This document shows positions 15,411 to 24,360 of a stretch of 64,000 nt of DNA, piece by piece. This DNA comes from Salinivirgaceae bacterium. Its GTDB lineage: Bacteria > Bacteroidota > Bacteroidia > Bacteroidales > SZUA-534. A program made the position numbers and the translations under genes. Numbering within the stretch: position 1 is the first letter of the stretch; each line of letters opens with the position of its first letter. The notes below the pieces were generated by a model. It was not told the DNA's origin. It saw nothing but the letters and a program-made list of their open reading frames with translations, and ran no database searches. Where the stretch lies: the NCBI GenBank assembly GCA_017527435.1, contig JAFXQB010000005.1, positions 1 to 64,000 of the forward strand, read 5' to 3'.

Positions 15411-17840
15411 ATGAAAAGGGAATTTCTATTCATTACAATTGCATCGATGACGGCTGTTGGCGCCGTGGCACAGGATTCTGCGCAGACCGACACCGTGATT
15501 AAAGCCGAACAACTGCAGGAAGTTGTGGTAAGCGGCGTCCGTGCACAAAAAAACGCACCGTTTGCGGTGGCAAACATCAAGAAACAACAGTTGAGTGAGT
15601 TCTCGACAACGGGCCGCGAATTGCCGTTTTTGTTCTCGCAGACGCCTGGCGTTGTTGCTTGGGGCGAAAACGGACTCGGAACAGGCACAACCTATATGCG
15701 CATCCGCGGTGCGGGCGACTCGCGCATCAATGTCACCATCGACGGTGTGCCGCTCAACTCGCCCGAAGACCAGTGTGTTTTTTGGGCCAATATGAACTCT
15801 TACGGCTCTCTGTTGGGCAGCGTGCAGATTCAGCGCGGCGTGGGCTCGTCAACCAACGGCGACGGCGCCTTCGGTGGCACGGTGGCTCTCTCGTCGGCTT
15901 TACCATCGCTCAAGCCGATGGTTGAACTGTCAGTTTCGTACGGCTCATTCAACACCGTCAACTTTGGCGGCAAGGCTTCTACCGGATTGTTGTTCAACCG
16001 TTTGATTATCGACGGAGCCTACCATCAGACGCGCACCGACGGCTTTGTGCACGGCACTCAGGCCAACAGCGGCTCGTACTACGGCGGTCTGATGTGGACT
16101 GCTGACAATCTGCAAATCCGATACAAGAACATCGGCAACTTTGAGCGCACGGGGCAGGCCTGGAACGGCGTGACGGCTGGCAACGACGATTTGAGCATTA
16201 TGGACGGCATCTATGGCGAGCACACAGGCATCAAGACCTATGAAGATATGTGGGACGCTGGTCTGGGCAAGTTCAACTCGCTTTATGAAGAGCTGATTAT
16301 CACGCCTTTAGAGCAGAAAACGGATGGCAAGCCCTATGAGTACACCATCCAGCGCTACCAAATGGCCGACGGCAGTTATTGGAACCGCACCACCGACAAC
16401 TTCTGGCAAGACCACAACATTCTGTCGTTTGCGTGGAATATCAGCAACAACCTATCGACTTCGGCATCAGTGCATTACACCTACGGATACGGCTACTACG
16501 AAGAGTTCCGCCCGAAAAACAAACTCAAGAAATTCGGCTTGGATAAAATCAAAATCAACGACTCGACAAAGATTGAAAAAACCGATTTTGTGCGCAAGAA
16601 AGGGCTGTCGCAGAACACCTACGGACTTGTTTGGAACGTAAATTATACGACTGGCGCTCTTGATGTTATCGGCGGTGCGTCGGTGCAGAATTTCAGCGGA
16701 AACCACTTCGGCTATCTGACTTACGCCAAAGACGAGACCGTGCGCCAGACCTATCTGCCCGACGGTGAGCGCAAATACTACGACTCTGATGCTGACAAGT
16801 TCGACGGCAGCGCGTTTGTGAAAGCGTCGTACACCATCGGCGAAAGCCTGACAGTGTTCGGCGATGTGCAGTTCCGCCACGTGGGCTACACCACCAGCGG
16901 CATCAACGATAAGTTTGTTGAAGGCGCAAACGGCTACGAGAACCAGCGTCTCGACATCGATGAGACATACAATTTTCTGAACCCTAAGGCTGGATTGAGC
17001 TATACTTTTGGCAGCAACCGCCTGTACGCTTCGGTGGCCGTGAGCCATCGCGAGCCCGAGCGCAACAATTTCACCGACAACGGCTCGTATCCTGCCCCAA
17101 AGGCCGAGCAACTGACTGATATTGAAGGCGGTTGGCAGTTTAGCGGCAAGACCGTGCGCACGGGCTTGAACCTGTATTATATGGACTACACCGACCAGTT
17201 TGTGCAGACGGGCGCACAGAGCGACATCGGCGAGAAACTCACCACCAACATCAAGGACTCGTACCGCGCAGGCGCTGAAATTCAGGCCGCCGTTGATGTC
17301 ACCGAATGGCTCACCGTTGAAGGCAACATCGCCTTGAGCGTGAACAAGATAAAAGACTTTGATGAGTGCGTTGAGAATTGGGACGATTGGGAAGGCAACA
17401 CCGATGCCAACGGCAACCCCTACGACGGCGACGGCTTCGACATCATCCACTATGACAACTCAACGCTGGCTTTCTCGCCATCGGCAATTGCAAACGGCTT
17501 TGTGAACTTCCACCACAAAGGCTGGCAGGCCGTTTGGCACACGGGCTACGTCAGCCGTCAGTATCTCGACAACACAGAGAACAACGACCGCTCGCTGCCG
17601 GCCTATTCGCTCTCAAACGTTAGTCTGAATTACACGCTGAAACCGCAGAAAGTGCTGAAGGAAGCCATCTTCGGACTGAATTTTAACAACGTGCTGAACC
17701 GCCACTGCGCCGCCAACGGCTGGGTTTATTCGGCCGTCTGCGACAGTTACGGCCATCCCAACGACAACCGCTACTACCAAATCGGCTTCATCCCGATGGC
17801 CGGCTTCACAATGATGGGCAGCGTGACGGTGAGATTTTGA
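15411..17840 (+). CDS. TonB-dependent outer-membrane receptor, probable thiamin (or thiamin-precursor) importer
   Basis: An 809-aa receptor with a signal peptide (cleavage near AVAQ), a TonB-box-like stretch (QLQEVVVSG), a plug domain with ELPFLFSQTPGVV, MRIRGAGDSRINVTIDGVPLN and RGVGSSTNGDGAFGGTVALSS, then a 22-strand barrel ending in an aromatic residue (SVTVRF). The TPP riboswitch directly upstream is the evidence for the substrate; riboswitch-linked receptors of this kind are known in Bacteroides. No inner-membrane thiamin transporter (PnuT) or salvage kinase follows, so the second step must be encoded elsewhere. A convergent gene and a shared terminator lie downstream. Confidence 0.9.
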   Translation: MKREFLFITIASMTAVGAVAQDSAQTDTVIKAEQLQEVVVSGVRAQKNAPFAVANIKKQQLSEFSTTGRELPFLFSQTPGVVAWGENGLGTGTTYMRIRGAGDSRINVTIDGVPLNSPEDQCVFWANMNSYGSLLGSVQIQRGVGSSTNGDGAFGGTVALSSALPSLKPMVELSVSYGSFNTVNFGGKASTGLLFNRLIIDGAYHQTRTDGFVHGTQANSGSYYGGLMWTADNLQIRYKNIGNFERTGQAWNGVTAGNDDLSIMDGIYGEHTGIKTYEDMWDAGLGKFNSLYEELIITPLEQKTDGKPYEYTIQRYQMADGSYWNRTTDNFWQDHNILSFAWNISNNLSTSASVHYTYGYGYYEEFRPKNKLKKFGLDKIKINDSTKIEKTDFVRKKGLSQNTYGLVWNVNYTTGALDVIGGASVQNFSGNHFGYLTYAKDETVRQTYLPDGERKYYDSDADKFDGSAFVKASYTIGESLTVFGDVQFRHVGYTTSGINDKFVEGANGYENQRLDIDETYNFLNPKAGLSYTFGSNRLYASVAVSHREPERNNFTDNGSYPAPKAEQLTDIEGGWQFSGKTVRTGLNLYYMDYTDQFVQTGAQSDIGEKLTTNIKDSYRAGAEIQAAVDVTEWLTVEGNIALSVNKIKDFDECVENWDDWEGNTDANGNPYDGDGFDIIHYDNSTLAFSPSAIANGFVNFHHKGWQAVWHTGYVSRQYLDNTENNDRSLPAYSLSNVSLNYTLKPQKVLKEAIFGLNFNNVLNRHCAANGWVYSAVCDSYGHPNDNRYYQIGFIPMAGFTMMGSVTVRF

Positions 17841-17878
17841 GAATACTTTAACGGATTTTATAGGTTTTATATTAATGG

Positions 17879-17908
17879 AAAAAGCGCCCTTGTGTGGGGC
17901 GCTTTTTT
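17879..17908. terminator. Bidirectional terminator between convergent genes
   Basis: AAAAAGCGCCC (17879-17889) pairs with GGGCGCTTTTT (17897-17907) over a 7-base loop. A run on one side and T run on the other allow it to act on both strands: after the TonB receptor (plus) and after the DUF151 gene (minus). Confidence 0.85.
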
Positions 17909-17946
17909 ATTTTAGACGAGTCTGTATTCCTATTTTATTATTGGTA

Positions 17947-18552
17947 TCACTTTCCCTCGCGCCGCTGAATCTCATCGCGGATGTGTGAAGCCTCTTCGTA
18001 GTCCTCGTTCGAGATTGACTTGCTGAGCAGTTTTTTCAGTTCCTTCACACTCAGTTTCTCATATTTGTCGGCACCAGTGGCCGAAGGTTGCGGTTCAGCC
18101 TCAGCCTTTGGCGATTCGGGTTGTTTGGCGGACTCGTCAACGACATTGAAGACGATTCCTGCCTTGTCGATAATCTGCTCAGTGGTGTAGATTGGGCAGT
18201 TGCAGCGGATGGCCAGCGCCACGGCGTCCGATGTGCGGGCGTCGATTTTCATATACGAGCCGTTGGTCATACAAACCAGTTCCGAGTAGAAAATACCCTC
18301 CTCAAGGTGGTAGATATTGACTTCAGTGATGGTGATGCCGAACGTTTTGGCGAAGTTGATGAACAGATCGTGAGTGAGCGGGCGCGGCGGATGAAGCCGT
18401 TCCAAACCAATGGCGATGGCTTGCGCCTCAAACCCGCCAATGACGATTGGAATGCGGCGGTTGCCGTTCTCCTCGGCCAGAATAAGCGCATAAGCGCCCG
18501 TCTGTGTTTGGCTGCACGACAGCCCCAAAACCTTAAGTTTAACCTTCGACAT
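17947..18552 (-). CDS. Bifunctional nuclease family protein (DUF151) with C-terminal UVR motif
   Basis: A 201-aa protein. Residues 1-140 form a DUF151 domain (KVLGLSCSQTQTGAYALILAEENGNRRIPIVIGGFEAQAIAIGLE, then DARTSDAVALAIRCNCPIY), a fold with reported DNase/RNase activity in related plant and bacterial proteins. A low-complexity linker rich in P, E and A follows, then a UvrB/UvrC-type motif (ISNEDYEEASHIRDEIQRREGK) that usually mediates protein contact. I chose the ATG at 18550-18552; the longer frame to 18594 adds an unlikely N-terminus. It is transcribed away from rplU and has its own regulation, not visible here. Confidence 0.85.
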   Translation of the reverse strand: MSKVKLKVLGLSCSQTQTGAYALILAEENGNRRIPIVIGGFEAQAIAIGLERLHPPRPLTHDLFINFAKTFGITITEVNIYHLEEGIFYSELVCMTNGSYMKIDARTSDAVALAIRCNCPIYTTEQIIDKAGIVFNVVDESAKQPESPKAEAEPQPSATGADKYEKLSVKELKKLLSKSISNEDYEEASHIRDEIQRREGK

Positions 18553-18732
18553 TTTCTTCGCTATCTGTTGAGCAAATATAAAAATATATAACACCTTTAT
18601 CCCGCTTGCCGCGATAAATATGGAAAAAGAAATTTATCAACCGCGCAACACGCTGTGTATCAGAAGAATTGTCAATTCAAAAATGTTGTCAAAAAAAATG
18701 TGTTGAGAAAATCAGATTAATCGTTTCAAATG

Positions 18733-18763
18733 TTTGCAAGTTGAAAAATACTTTCTACTTTTG
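18733..18763 (+). promoter_or_regulatory. Promoter of rplU-rpmA
   Basis: TTTG (18733-18736), a 19-base spacer and TACTTTTG (18756-18763) match the Bacteroidota housekeeping promoter exactly. The start codon of rplU is 37 bases further. Confidence 0.75.
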
Positions 18764-18799
18764 CCGTCCAAAAGTTATGAAAATATAACACACAAAAGT

Positions 18800-19111
18800 A
18801 TGTACGCAATAGTTGAAATTAACGGTCAGCAGTTCAAAGTAGAGAAGGACTCGAAGATTTTTGTTCACCGTTTGGAAGCAGAAGATGGCGCAGTTGTCGA
18901 TTTCGACAAGGTTTTGTTGGTTGACAATGATGGCGACATCAAAGTTGGAACGCCGGTTGTTGACGGCGCAAAAGTATCAGCCAAGGTGCTGACACAGGTT
19001 AAGGGTGATAAAGTGATGGTATTCAAGAAGAAACGCCGCAAAGGTTATCAGAAGATGAATGGCCACCGCCAGCAGTTCACTCAAATTCAAATTGAAAACA
19101 TTAAAGCATAA
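18800..19111 (+). CDS. rplU: 50S ribosomal protein L21
   Basis: A 103-aa protein beginning [20 protein letters not shown] and containing [20 protein letters not shown], the conserved rRNA-binding tail of L21. The ATG at 18800 gives the normal length; the frame to 18734 is an upstream extension that crosses the promoter. It forms the usual pair with rpmA, 6 bases downstream. Confidence 0.98.
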   Translation: MYAIVEINGQQFKVEKDSKIFVHRLEAEDGAVVDFDKVLLVDNDGDIKVGTPVVDGAKVSAKVLTQVKGDKVMVFKKKRRKGYQKMNGHRQQFTQIQIENIKA

Positions 19112-19117
19112 TAAACT

Positions 19118-19378
19118 ATGGCACACAAGAAAGGCGTCGGCAGTTCAAAGAACGGTCGTGAATCAGCAAGTAAGAGATTGGGCGTTAAGATTTTCGGTGG
19201 CCAGGCCGCTGTTGCCGGCAACATTATCGTTCGCCAAAGGGGCACACAGCACCATCCGGGCAACAACGTAGGTTTGGGCAAAGACCACACCCTGTTCGCT
19301 CTTGTAGATGGCACTGTTTCTTTTGTTAAGAAACGTGACAACAAATCGTACGTATCGGTTATTCCTGCCGAAGCATAG
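19118..19378 (+). CDS. rpmA: 50S ribosomal protein L27
   Basis: An 86-aa protein starting [24 protein letters not shown], with [19 protein letters not shown], the classical L27 sequence near the peptidyl-transferase centre. The N-terminus begins directly with the mature AHKKG form, so no Firmicutes-type cleavage leader is present. It is co-transcribed with rplU. serS follows after 91 bases. Confidence 0.98.
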   Translation: MAHKKGVGSSKNGRESASKRLGVKIFGGQAAVAGNIIVRQRGTQHHPGNNVGLGKDHTLFALVDGTVSFVKKRDNKSYVSVIPAEA

Positions 19379-19469
19379 ATTTTAATCAAGAAAGATAAGA
19401 AAGGGGCTGACCGTCGTTCGATGGCATCCTCTTTTTTGTTTTATACCGCGTAAATAAATACATTTCAAT

Positions 19470-20750
19470 ATGTTAACTCTCAAGTTAATCCAAGAGAACC
19501 GCGATGCAGTCATTGCGGGACTAAAAATCAAAAACTTCGACGCCGAACCGTACATCGACCAGATTCTGGCAAAGGACGACGAGCGTCGCAACACTCAGAA
19601 AGAGCAGGACGACACTCTGGCTCAAATCAATGCAATATCGAAACAGATTGGCCAACTCTTCAAGGAAGGCAAGGCCGCTGAAGCCAACGAACTGAAGCAG
19701 AAGAGCTCCGAACTGGGCGAGAAACAGAAAGCTCTGGCCGCAAAACTTGATGCCATCACCGCTGAGCTGAACGACATTCTGGTGCGCCTGCCCAACCTGC
19801 CCTACAAACTGGTGAAACCTGGCAAGGGCGCTGAAGACAACGAGATTGTGAAACTTGTCGACGACAAGATTCCTCACCTGCCAGCTGACGCCAAACCGCA
19901 CTGGGAACTGGCTAAAGACTACGATTTGATTGATTTTGAACTCGGCGTGAAAATCACCGGCGCCGGATTCCCCGTTTATAAAGGCAAAGGCGCCAAACTG
20001 CAGCGCGCGCTCATCAGTTTCTTCCTTGAAGAGAACGAGAAGGCCGGCTATCTTGAGATTGAACCGCCTTTGATGGTGAACGAAGCATCGGGCTACGGCA
20101 CTGGCCAGCTTCCCGACAAGGAAGGCCAGATGTATCACGTCAACCTCGACAATCTGTATCTGATTCCGACAGCTGAAGTGCCTGTGACGAACCTCTACCG
20201 CGATGTGATTGTATCGTCGAAAGACCTACCGATTAAGAACACCGCCTACAGCGCCTGCTTCCGCCGCGAAGCCGGCTCATACGGCAAGGACGTGCGCGGA
20301 TTGAACCGTCTGCACCAGTTCGACAAGGTTGAGATTGTCTGCATTGAGCACCCGTCGCGCTCATACGAGACTCTGGACAAGATGGTGGCTCACGTTGAGT
20401 CGCTTGTGCAAAAGCTGGGCCTGCCCTATCGTATTCTGCGCCTCTGCGGTGGCGATATGAGCTTCACTTCGGCAATGACCTACGACTTCGAAGTGTTCTC
20501 GGCCGCACAGAAACGCTGGCTCGAAGTTAGTTCGGTATCGAACTTTGAAACCTTCCAGGCTAACCGCCTGAAACTGCGCTTCCGCGACGAAGAGACAAAG
20601 AAAACTCAATTGTGCCATACATTGAACGGCAGCTCGCTGGCTTTACCGCGCATTGTGGCCGCCCTGCTCGAGAACAACCAGACGCCCGAAGGCATCAAAC
20701 TGCCGGAGTGCATCCAGAAGTTTATGGGTTGCAGCATGCTGACGAAATAA
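19470..20750 (+). CDS. serS: Seryl-tRNA synthetase
   Basis: Charges tRNA-Ser with serine. The 426-aa class II synthetase has the N-terminal coiled-coil arm (about residues 30-100, EEK/Q-rich), motif 2 (AYSACFRREAGSYGKDVRGLNRLHQFDKVEIV) and motif 3 (NGSSLALPRIVAALLENNQTPEGI). Length and both ends are normal. It is followed by a strong terminator. A tRNA-Ser gene that it would serve lies at 26128-26217. Confidence 0.98.
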   Translation: MLTLKLIQENRDAVIAGLKIKNFDAEPYIDQILAKDDERRNTQKEQDDTLAQINAISKQIGQLFKEGKAAEANELKQKSSELGEKQKALAAKLDAITAELNDILVRLPNLPYKLVKPGKGAEDNEIVKLVDDKIPHLPADAKPHWELAKDYDLIDFELGVKITGAGFPVYKGKGAKLQRALISFFLEENEKAGYLEIEPPLMVNEASGYGTGQLPDKEGQMYHVNLDNLYLIPTAEVPVTNLYRDVIVSSKDLPIKNTAYSACFRREAGSYGKDVRGLNRLHQFDKVEIVCIEHPSRSYETLDKMVAHVESLVQKLGLPYRILRLCGGDMSFTSAMTYDFEVFSAAQKRWLEVSSVSNFETFQANRLKLRFRDEETKKTQLCHTLNGSSLALPRIVAALLENNQTPEGIKLPECIQKFMGCSMLTK

Positions 20751-20770
20751 TTTTCTGAAAGAGATAAAAC

Positions 20771-20800
20771 AAAGCCCGGCCAAGTTGGTCGGGCTTTTTT
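20771..20800 (+). terminator. Rho-independent terminator after serS
   Basis: AAAGCCCG (20771-20778) pairs with CGGGCTTT (20790-20797), with further pairing inside the loop, and is followed by a T run. It lies 20 bases after the serS stop. Confidence 0.85.
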
Positions 20801-20818
20801 ATGTTTAGTCTGCAAGTG

Positions 20819-21022
20819 TCATCCCTCTTTTTCCGCGTTTTTCCGCTGATTGCGCCTCATCAGAAAGAAAAACAACGCTGCCAATGTCAAGGCGGCAAAC
20901 AAAAGCGCTTGCGAATAGTTGTGACGCAGGCACTCCTTGACGGTTATGAAAAGGCACATGATTGCGGCAGCAAACCAAATGCTTTCCACTATGCCCCGTG
21001 CTACCTTGGTTATCTTATTCAT
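20819..21022 (-). CDS. Small membrane protein of unknown function
   Basis: A 67-aa protein with two predicted membrane helices (about residues 10-30, GIVESIWFAAAIMCLFITV, and 38-55, ALLFAALTLAALFFFLM) and a basic C-terminal tail (RRNQRKNAEKEG). I do not recognise a family. I place the start at the ATG at 21020-21022, which overlaps the end of lptC by 8 bases, so it is probably translated with that operon. Its position is where a CNNM/CorC gene often stands in other Bacteroidales. Confidence 0.6.
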   Translation of the reverse strand: MNKITKVARGIVESIWFAAAIMCLFITVKECLRHNYSQALLFAALTLAALFFFLMRRNQRKNAEKEG

Positions 21023-21578
21023 TTTCAATATCAAAAACGCCACGGCCGTTTTTTACTTCCCAATTGTTGAAGTGTTGGTCGGCAACCATTCCATCACCAT
21101 AAATGATGCCGTCGGCAGTTGAGATTTTTACAAACTGGTTAGTTTCAATAGTTTCCTTGTTGCGATTCCAAACCAGATATTCGGTATTGAGCTGGTCGCC
21201 CTTTTCGTTGCTGACCACCACATCATTTTTAGCTTCCCAAATGCCTTCTTTATCATAATAAATGGAATATTTGGCTGACATGTGAGACGTCACATTGCCC
21301 AACGTGTCATACATAAACATTTCGAGCCCCTTAGGGAACTCGAAGGTGTTGTTGCCGACATCCAGTTGTCGCACCTCGCTGCTTTTCATTCTCACGGCTA
21401 TATGTCCGTTGAGCGAACGAGTCAACTCAACATTTTTGCCACTCATCTGCGCAGTGTCCAAAGCTGTAGTCAGAGAATTGACTTGCTGCATATCGTTCTT
21501 GCATGAAGCCAAAATAAAAACTAAGGCTCCTGCAAAAAGAGCCTTAGCAAATGTTTCTATGTGGCGATTGTGGTTCAC
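21015..21578 (-). CDS. lptC: LPS export ABC transporter periplasmic protein LptC (lipoprotein)
   Basis: LptC bridges the inner-membrane LptBFG transporter to the periplasmic LptA bridge. The 187-aa product has a lipoprotein signal (FAGALVFILASC, Cys26) and a beta-jellyroll with KGLEMFMYDTLGNVTSHMSAKYSIYYDKEGIWEAKNDVVVSNEKG, as in Bacteroidota LptC (DUF1239). The start codon appears to be GTG at 21576-21578, two bases after the stop of the TPR gene, and no suitable ATG precedes the lipobox, so coupled translation is likely. It sits in the conserved coaX-TPR-lptC arrangement. Confidence 0.88.
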   Translation of the reverse strand: MNHNRHIETFAKALFAGALVFILASCKNDMQQVNSLTTALDTAQMSGKNVELTRSLNGHIAVRMKSSEVRQLDVGNNTFEFPKGLEMFMYDTLGNVTSHMSAKYSIYYDKEGIWEAKNDVVVSNEKGDQLNTEYLVWNRNKETIETNQFVKISTADGIIYGDGMVADQHFNNWEVKNGRGVFDIENE

Positions 21579-21580
21579 AA

Positions 21581-22969
21581 TTAGAACTCTGCGGTTGTTT
21601 TTTCGTTAATCCATCCGCCAACCGTCACCTGTGAGCCGGGTTGAATGCCGAACATAAAAGCTTCCTCTTTGTTCGGGAAATGCTTTTTGTAGGTGTTTAT
21701 CAACTCATTGGCTTCAGCTTCGCATGATGCATCGACTTGTTTTGCTTTTCTAAACTTGTCGACAGCTGCCCAATAGGCTGCATTGTGCTCAACTTGCTCC
21801 TGGCCGATGTTCTGCGCGTCGGCAGCGTAAGCTTTGCCAATGGCGATATAAGCCCTACCGTTTGCCGGATTGGCTTGGATGGCCATGTTAGCCAATTCAC
21901 GCACACGCTGGAAATGCTTCTGCATAAACACAACCTGACTCCACTCGTAGTAGTATTGTGACTTTAATATCGGGTCATCCTGCTGATTGCAAGCGTTAGA
22001 GTAGTATTCTGCTGCTTTCGGCAGTTCCTGCTTGATAAGGAACAGGCGAGCAAGGTTTCGGGCTGCAATAGCCGACGGCTCCAAAGCGTAGAGTGCTTCC
22101 GAGGCCTTGGCGAACAGCGGTGAAGCGTTGCATTCTGCCTTGTCGAGAAGTTTGGTAACCTTCTTCAGCCAATCAATATCATCTTTGTTAGCATCGTATT
22201 TTGCCTCGAAGATTGCTATCAAAGCATCGCAGGTTGCGGCACCGCTTTCAGAGAACAAAGCTTCAACGTTTTTAACATCAACGTCGAGATTCTCAAGTTC
22301 TTTCTGAGCGGCAGGAACTTTCTTTGCATCACCGCTGGCAACAATTTTCTTATTGCTTGCAACGGCCAGATCAAGTGTTGACATAGCCAACTCGTATGCC
22401 GATATTACCTCTGAACCATCAACTTCTTCGGCTTTGTACTGGTCAACCACGCTCTGCATCATCACTGTTGCAACGCCGGCACCAGTCTCGCCTTTTTCAA
22501 GTTCGCACGATTTTTTCAACATCTCGTAAACGTCGCCAGCTGCGTCCTTGCCACGGTATGAGTACAAATCGACACCTTTTGAAGCCAGCACAGCACCTTC
22601 CTGTTTGAAGTAGACAATACGCTGGTCATAAATCTGCATCAGGGTATCGATGAGAGCTTCTTTTTTGGCTGCATCCTTCTCTGACTTGATAAGGTTTTTG
22701 TAGATGGTGGCGCCACGGATGAATGTGTTCTTGCTGGCTGCAGGGCAGTTCTGGTAAACTTTGCGCCAGTCGTTGACGGCATCTTTGTAGTTTTTCTGTT
22801 TGTAGAACTCGTTGTAGAGCGACATACGCATGGCGCATTCTTCACGAGCCGCACTGTCTGGTCCGTATTTTGGATCCGACAGATACTTTTTCTGTTGTGC
22901 ATCAGCCTGGCCAGCCGCCATCATGAACGACACTGCCAGTATTCCGAATTTGAAAGCAAACGTTTTCAT
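21581..22969 (-). CDS. Secreted tetratricopeptide-repeat protein
   Basis: A 462-aa protein with a signal peptide (FKFGILAVSFMMAAGQADA, cleavage before QQKK) and a mostly helical mature part containing several TPR units. These include YNEFYKQKNYKDAVNDWRKVYQNCP near residue 55 and ELANMAIQANPANGRAYIAIGKAYA near 380. Its position between coaX and lptC is conserved in Bacteroidales, so a role in envelope assembly is plausible, but no function is known to me. I chose the ATG at 22967-22969. A -7 promoter element lies 25 bases upstream. Confidence 0.8.
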   Translation of the reverse strand: MKTFAFKFGILAVSFMMAAGQADAQQKKYLSDPKYGPDSAAREECAMRMSLYNEFYKQKNYKDAVNDWRKVYQNCPAASKNTFIRGATIYKNLIKSEKDAAKKEALIDTLMQIYDQRIVYFKQEGAVLASKGVDLYSYRGKDAAGDVYEMLKKSCELEKGETGAGVATVMMQSVVDQYKAEEVDGSEVISAYELAMSTLDLAVASNKKIVASGDAKKVPAAQKELENLDVDVKNVEALFSESGAATCDALIAIFEAKYDANKDDIDWLKKVTKLLDKAECNASPLFAKASEALYALEPSAIAARNLARLFLIKQELPKAAEYYSNACNQQDDPILKSQYYYEWSQVVFMQKHFQRVRELANMAIQANPANGRAYIAIGKAYAADAQNIGQEQVEHNAAYWAAVDKFRKAKQVDASCEAEANELINTYKKHFPNKEEAFMFGIQPGSQVTVGGWINEKTTAEF

Positions 22970-22993
22970 TTTTCTTGTTTTAAAATTATGCGT

Positions 22994-23001
22994 CAAAAGT
23001 A
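22994..23001 (-). promoter_or_regulatory. Promoter -7 element for the TPR-lptC unit
   Basis: On the minus strand this reads TACTTTTG, a full match to TAnnTTTG, about 25 bases before the ATG at 22969. The -33 element is not clear. Confidence 0.45.
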
Positions 23002-23117
23002 ATAAATCTTTAATAGGTGTACCCGATTAAACCACCATTCTATGGCTTTTAGTTTGATTGAGTAGCGTTTTTTGACGTTGAAAGGCTGAATTTCAAAGAC
23101 AATTTTTCTGCAATTCC

Positions 23118-23837
23118 TTATTTTTTGGTGCAGAACTCCAAAATCCGATTCATTCCGATAATCACCAGATTCGGCTCGCACACTGCATCGGCACGGCAAA
23201 CAATGCCTGCGGCACCACCCGTGATTAATATTTTAACATCTTGCATTTCTGCACGATAGGCGCTTATGTAACCATCGATTTCAAACCGGATACCATTCAA
23301 AATGCCGAATTGCAAAGCTTCAATAGTGCTTTTGCCCGCAAGTTCCGATTTATCGGGCACGTCAACCAACGGCAACTTGCCGGTGAAGGTGTTCAGCGCT
23401 TTTGCCCGCATTTCGGAACCGGGTGAGATTGCTCCGCCATGATAAACTCCGTTCTTGTCCAAAAAATCGATGGTCATGGCTGTCCCCACATCAATTATCA
23501 GCACATTGCTGGCAGGGAACAGCACTTGCGCCCCCACGGCTGCGGCTATGCGGTCGCGGCCCAATGTCTGCGGTGTTGAATAGTTTATTTTTATTGGCAG
23601 TTTGGTTTCGGTATCAAGGTTTATATGCGGAATGCCTTTCAATCCATCTGGAAGCTCGACTTTGTCGCGGCGCGTGCTTGTGCTTATTATACGACTGATG
23701 CCGTATTGCTCAATCCAACGCAGCAAAACGGCACTGTCGATATTGTGGTATGCCTGATGTGTTATGATGGCCCCGCTGTCGGCAGCGACAGCCATTTTGC
23801 ACATTGAGTTGCCTTCATCAATAATAAGATTGCTCAT
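23118..23837 (-). CDS. coaX: Type III pantothenate kinase
   Basis: Phosphorylates pantothenate, the first committed step of CoA synthesis. The 239-aa product has the three family motifs: DEGNS near the N-terminus (phosphate loop, usually DxGNT/S), the TLGRDRIAA stretch in the middle, and IIDVGTAMTID, followed by GGAISPGSEMRAKAL. CoaX proteins are not feedback-inhibited by CoA and often use monovalent cations. The start at 23835-23837 overlaps the end of the upstream unknown gene by 20 bases. PanC of the same pathway is at 749-1585. Confidence 0.93.
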   Translation of the reverse strand: MSNLIIDEGNSMCKMAVAADSGAIITHQAYHNIDSAVLLRWIEQYGISRIISTSTRRDKVELPDGLKGIPHINLDTETKLPIKINYSTPQTLGRDRIAAAVGAQVLFPASNVLIIDVGTAMTIDFLDKNGVYHGGAISPGSEMRAKALNTFTGKLPLVDVPDKSELAGKSTIEALQFGILNGIRFEIDGYISAYRAEMQDVKILITGGAAGIVCRADAVCEPNLVIIGMNRILEFCTKK

Positions 23838-24348
23838 CTTCTTTTTTAATCGCTTCAACCAGCCGGTTGAAGAAGAATATCTTCAGATATAGCCCGTGTT
23901 TTTCGGTATATGACAACTTGACTGCGTAAACGCATTTGTCATTACCGATGGTCCATTGGCGTTCAAGGTCTTTTGCCTGGAATAACTGCAAATCGGACTC
24001 GTCCCACTCTCCTTTGCGGTCGTCGTCGAAGCCGTATATCGCGTAAAGCGAGTTGACTAATGCCTTCACGTTGGCCTTTGTCACATAGCGCATGTTTGCT
24101 GGCAGCGTGACGTTGATGTGGTTGCTGCCGACAATGTTGTCCTTGTCGTTGAACAGGCGGAAAACCACCTTTTCGAACATTCCCAACTCAACAAGCGGAA
24201 ACTCCTTCTCGAACTCCACCATGAAAACGCCTTCGATATCTTTGCTCTGAATCTCGCAATAGTCGTTGTCGGCAAAGAATTTTGTCAAATCGAACGACAA
24301 CATTTCGAGAATGTTTTTTGGCTTGTTTGCTGCATCTAAGATTGACAT
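23818..24348 (-). CDS. Conserved protein of unknown function upstream of coaX
   Basis: A 176-aa soluble protein with no signal peptide or membrane helix. It is alpha/beta in character (ILEMLSFDLTKFFADNDYCEIQ; YVTKANVKALVNSLYAIYG; a tyrosine- and aromatic-rich C-terminus). I do not recognise a domain. Its 3' end overlaps coaX by 20 bases and its start is 12 bases after the gldA stop, so gldA, this gene and coaX form one translationally coupled minus-strand series. Confidence 0.7.
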   Translation of the reverse strand: MSILDAANKPKNILEMLSFDLTKFFADNDYCEIQSKDIEGVFMVEFEKEFPLVELGMFEKVVFRLFNDKDNIVGSNHINVTLPANMRYVTKANVKALVNSLYAIYGFDDDRKGEWDESDLQLFQAKDLERQWTIGNDKCVYAVKLSYTEKHGLYLKIFFFNRLVEAIKKEDEQSYY

Positions 24349-24360
24349 CTTTTTAATTTT

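Noticed and set aside
16467..17450. Minus-strand open frame of 327 codons within the TonB receptor
   Set aside because: Antisense shadow in a G+C-rich gene; the receptor on the other strand has all expected motifs.
15411..17840. Cobalamin or siderophore specificity of the TonB receptor
   Set aside because: The upstream RNA is a TPP riboswitch; no cobalamin riboswitch, Fur-like site or siderophore genes are seen.
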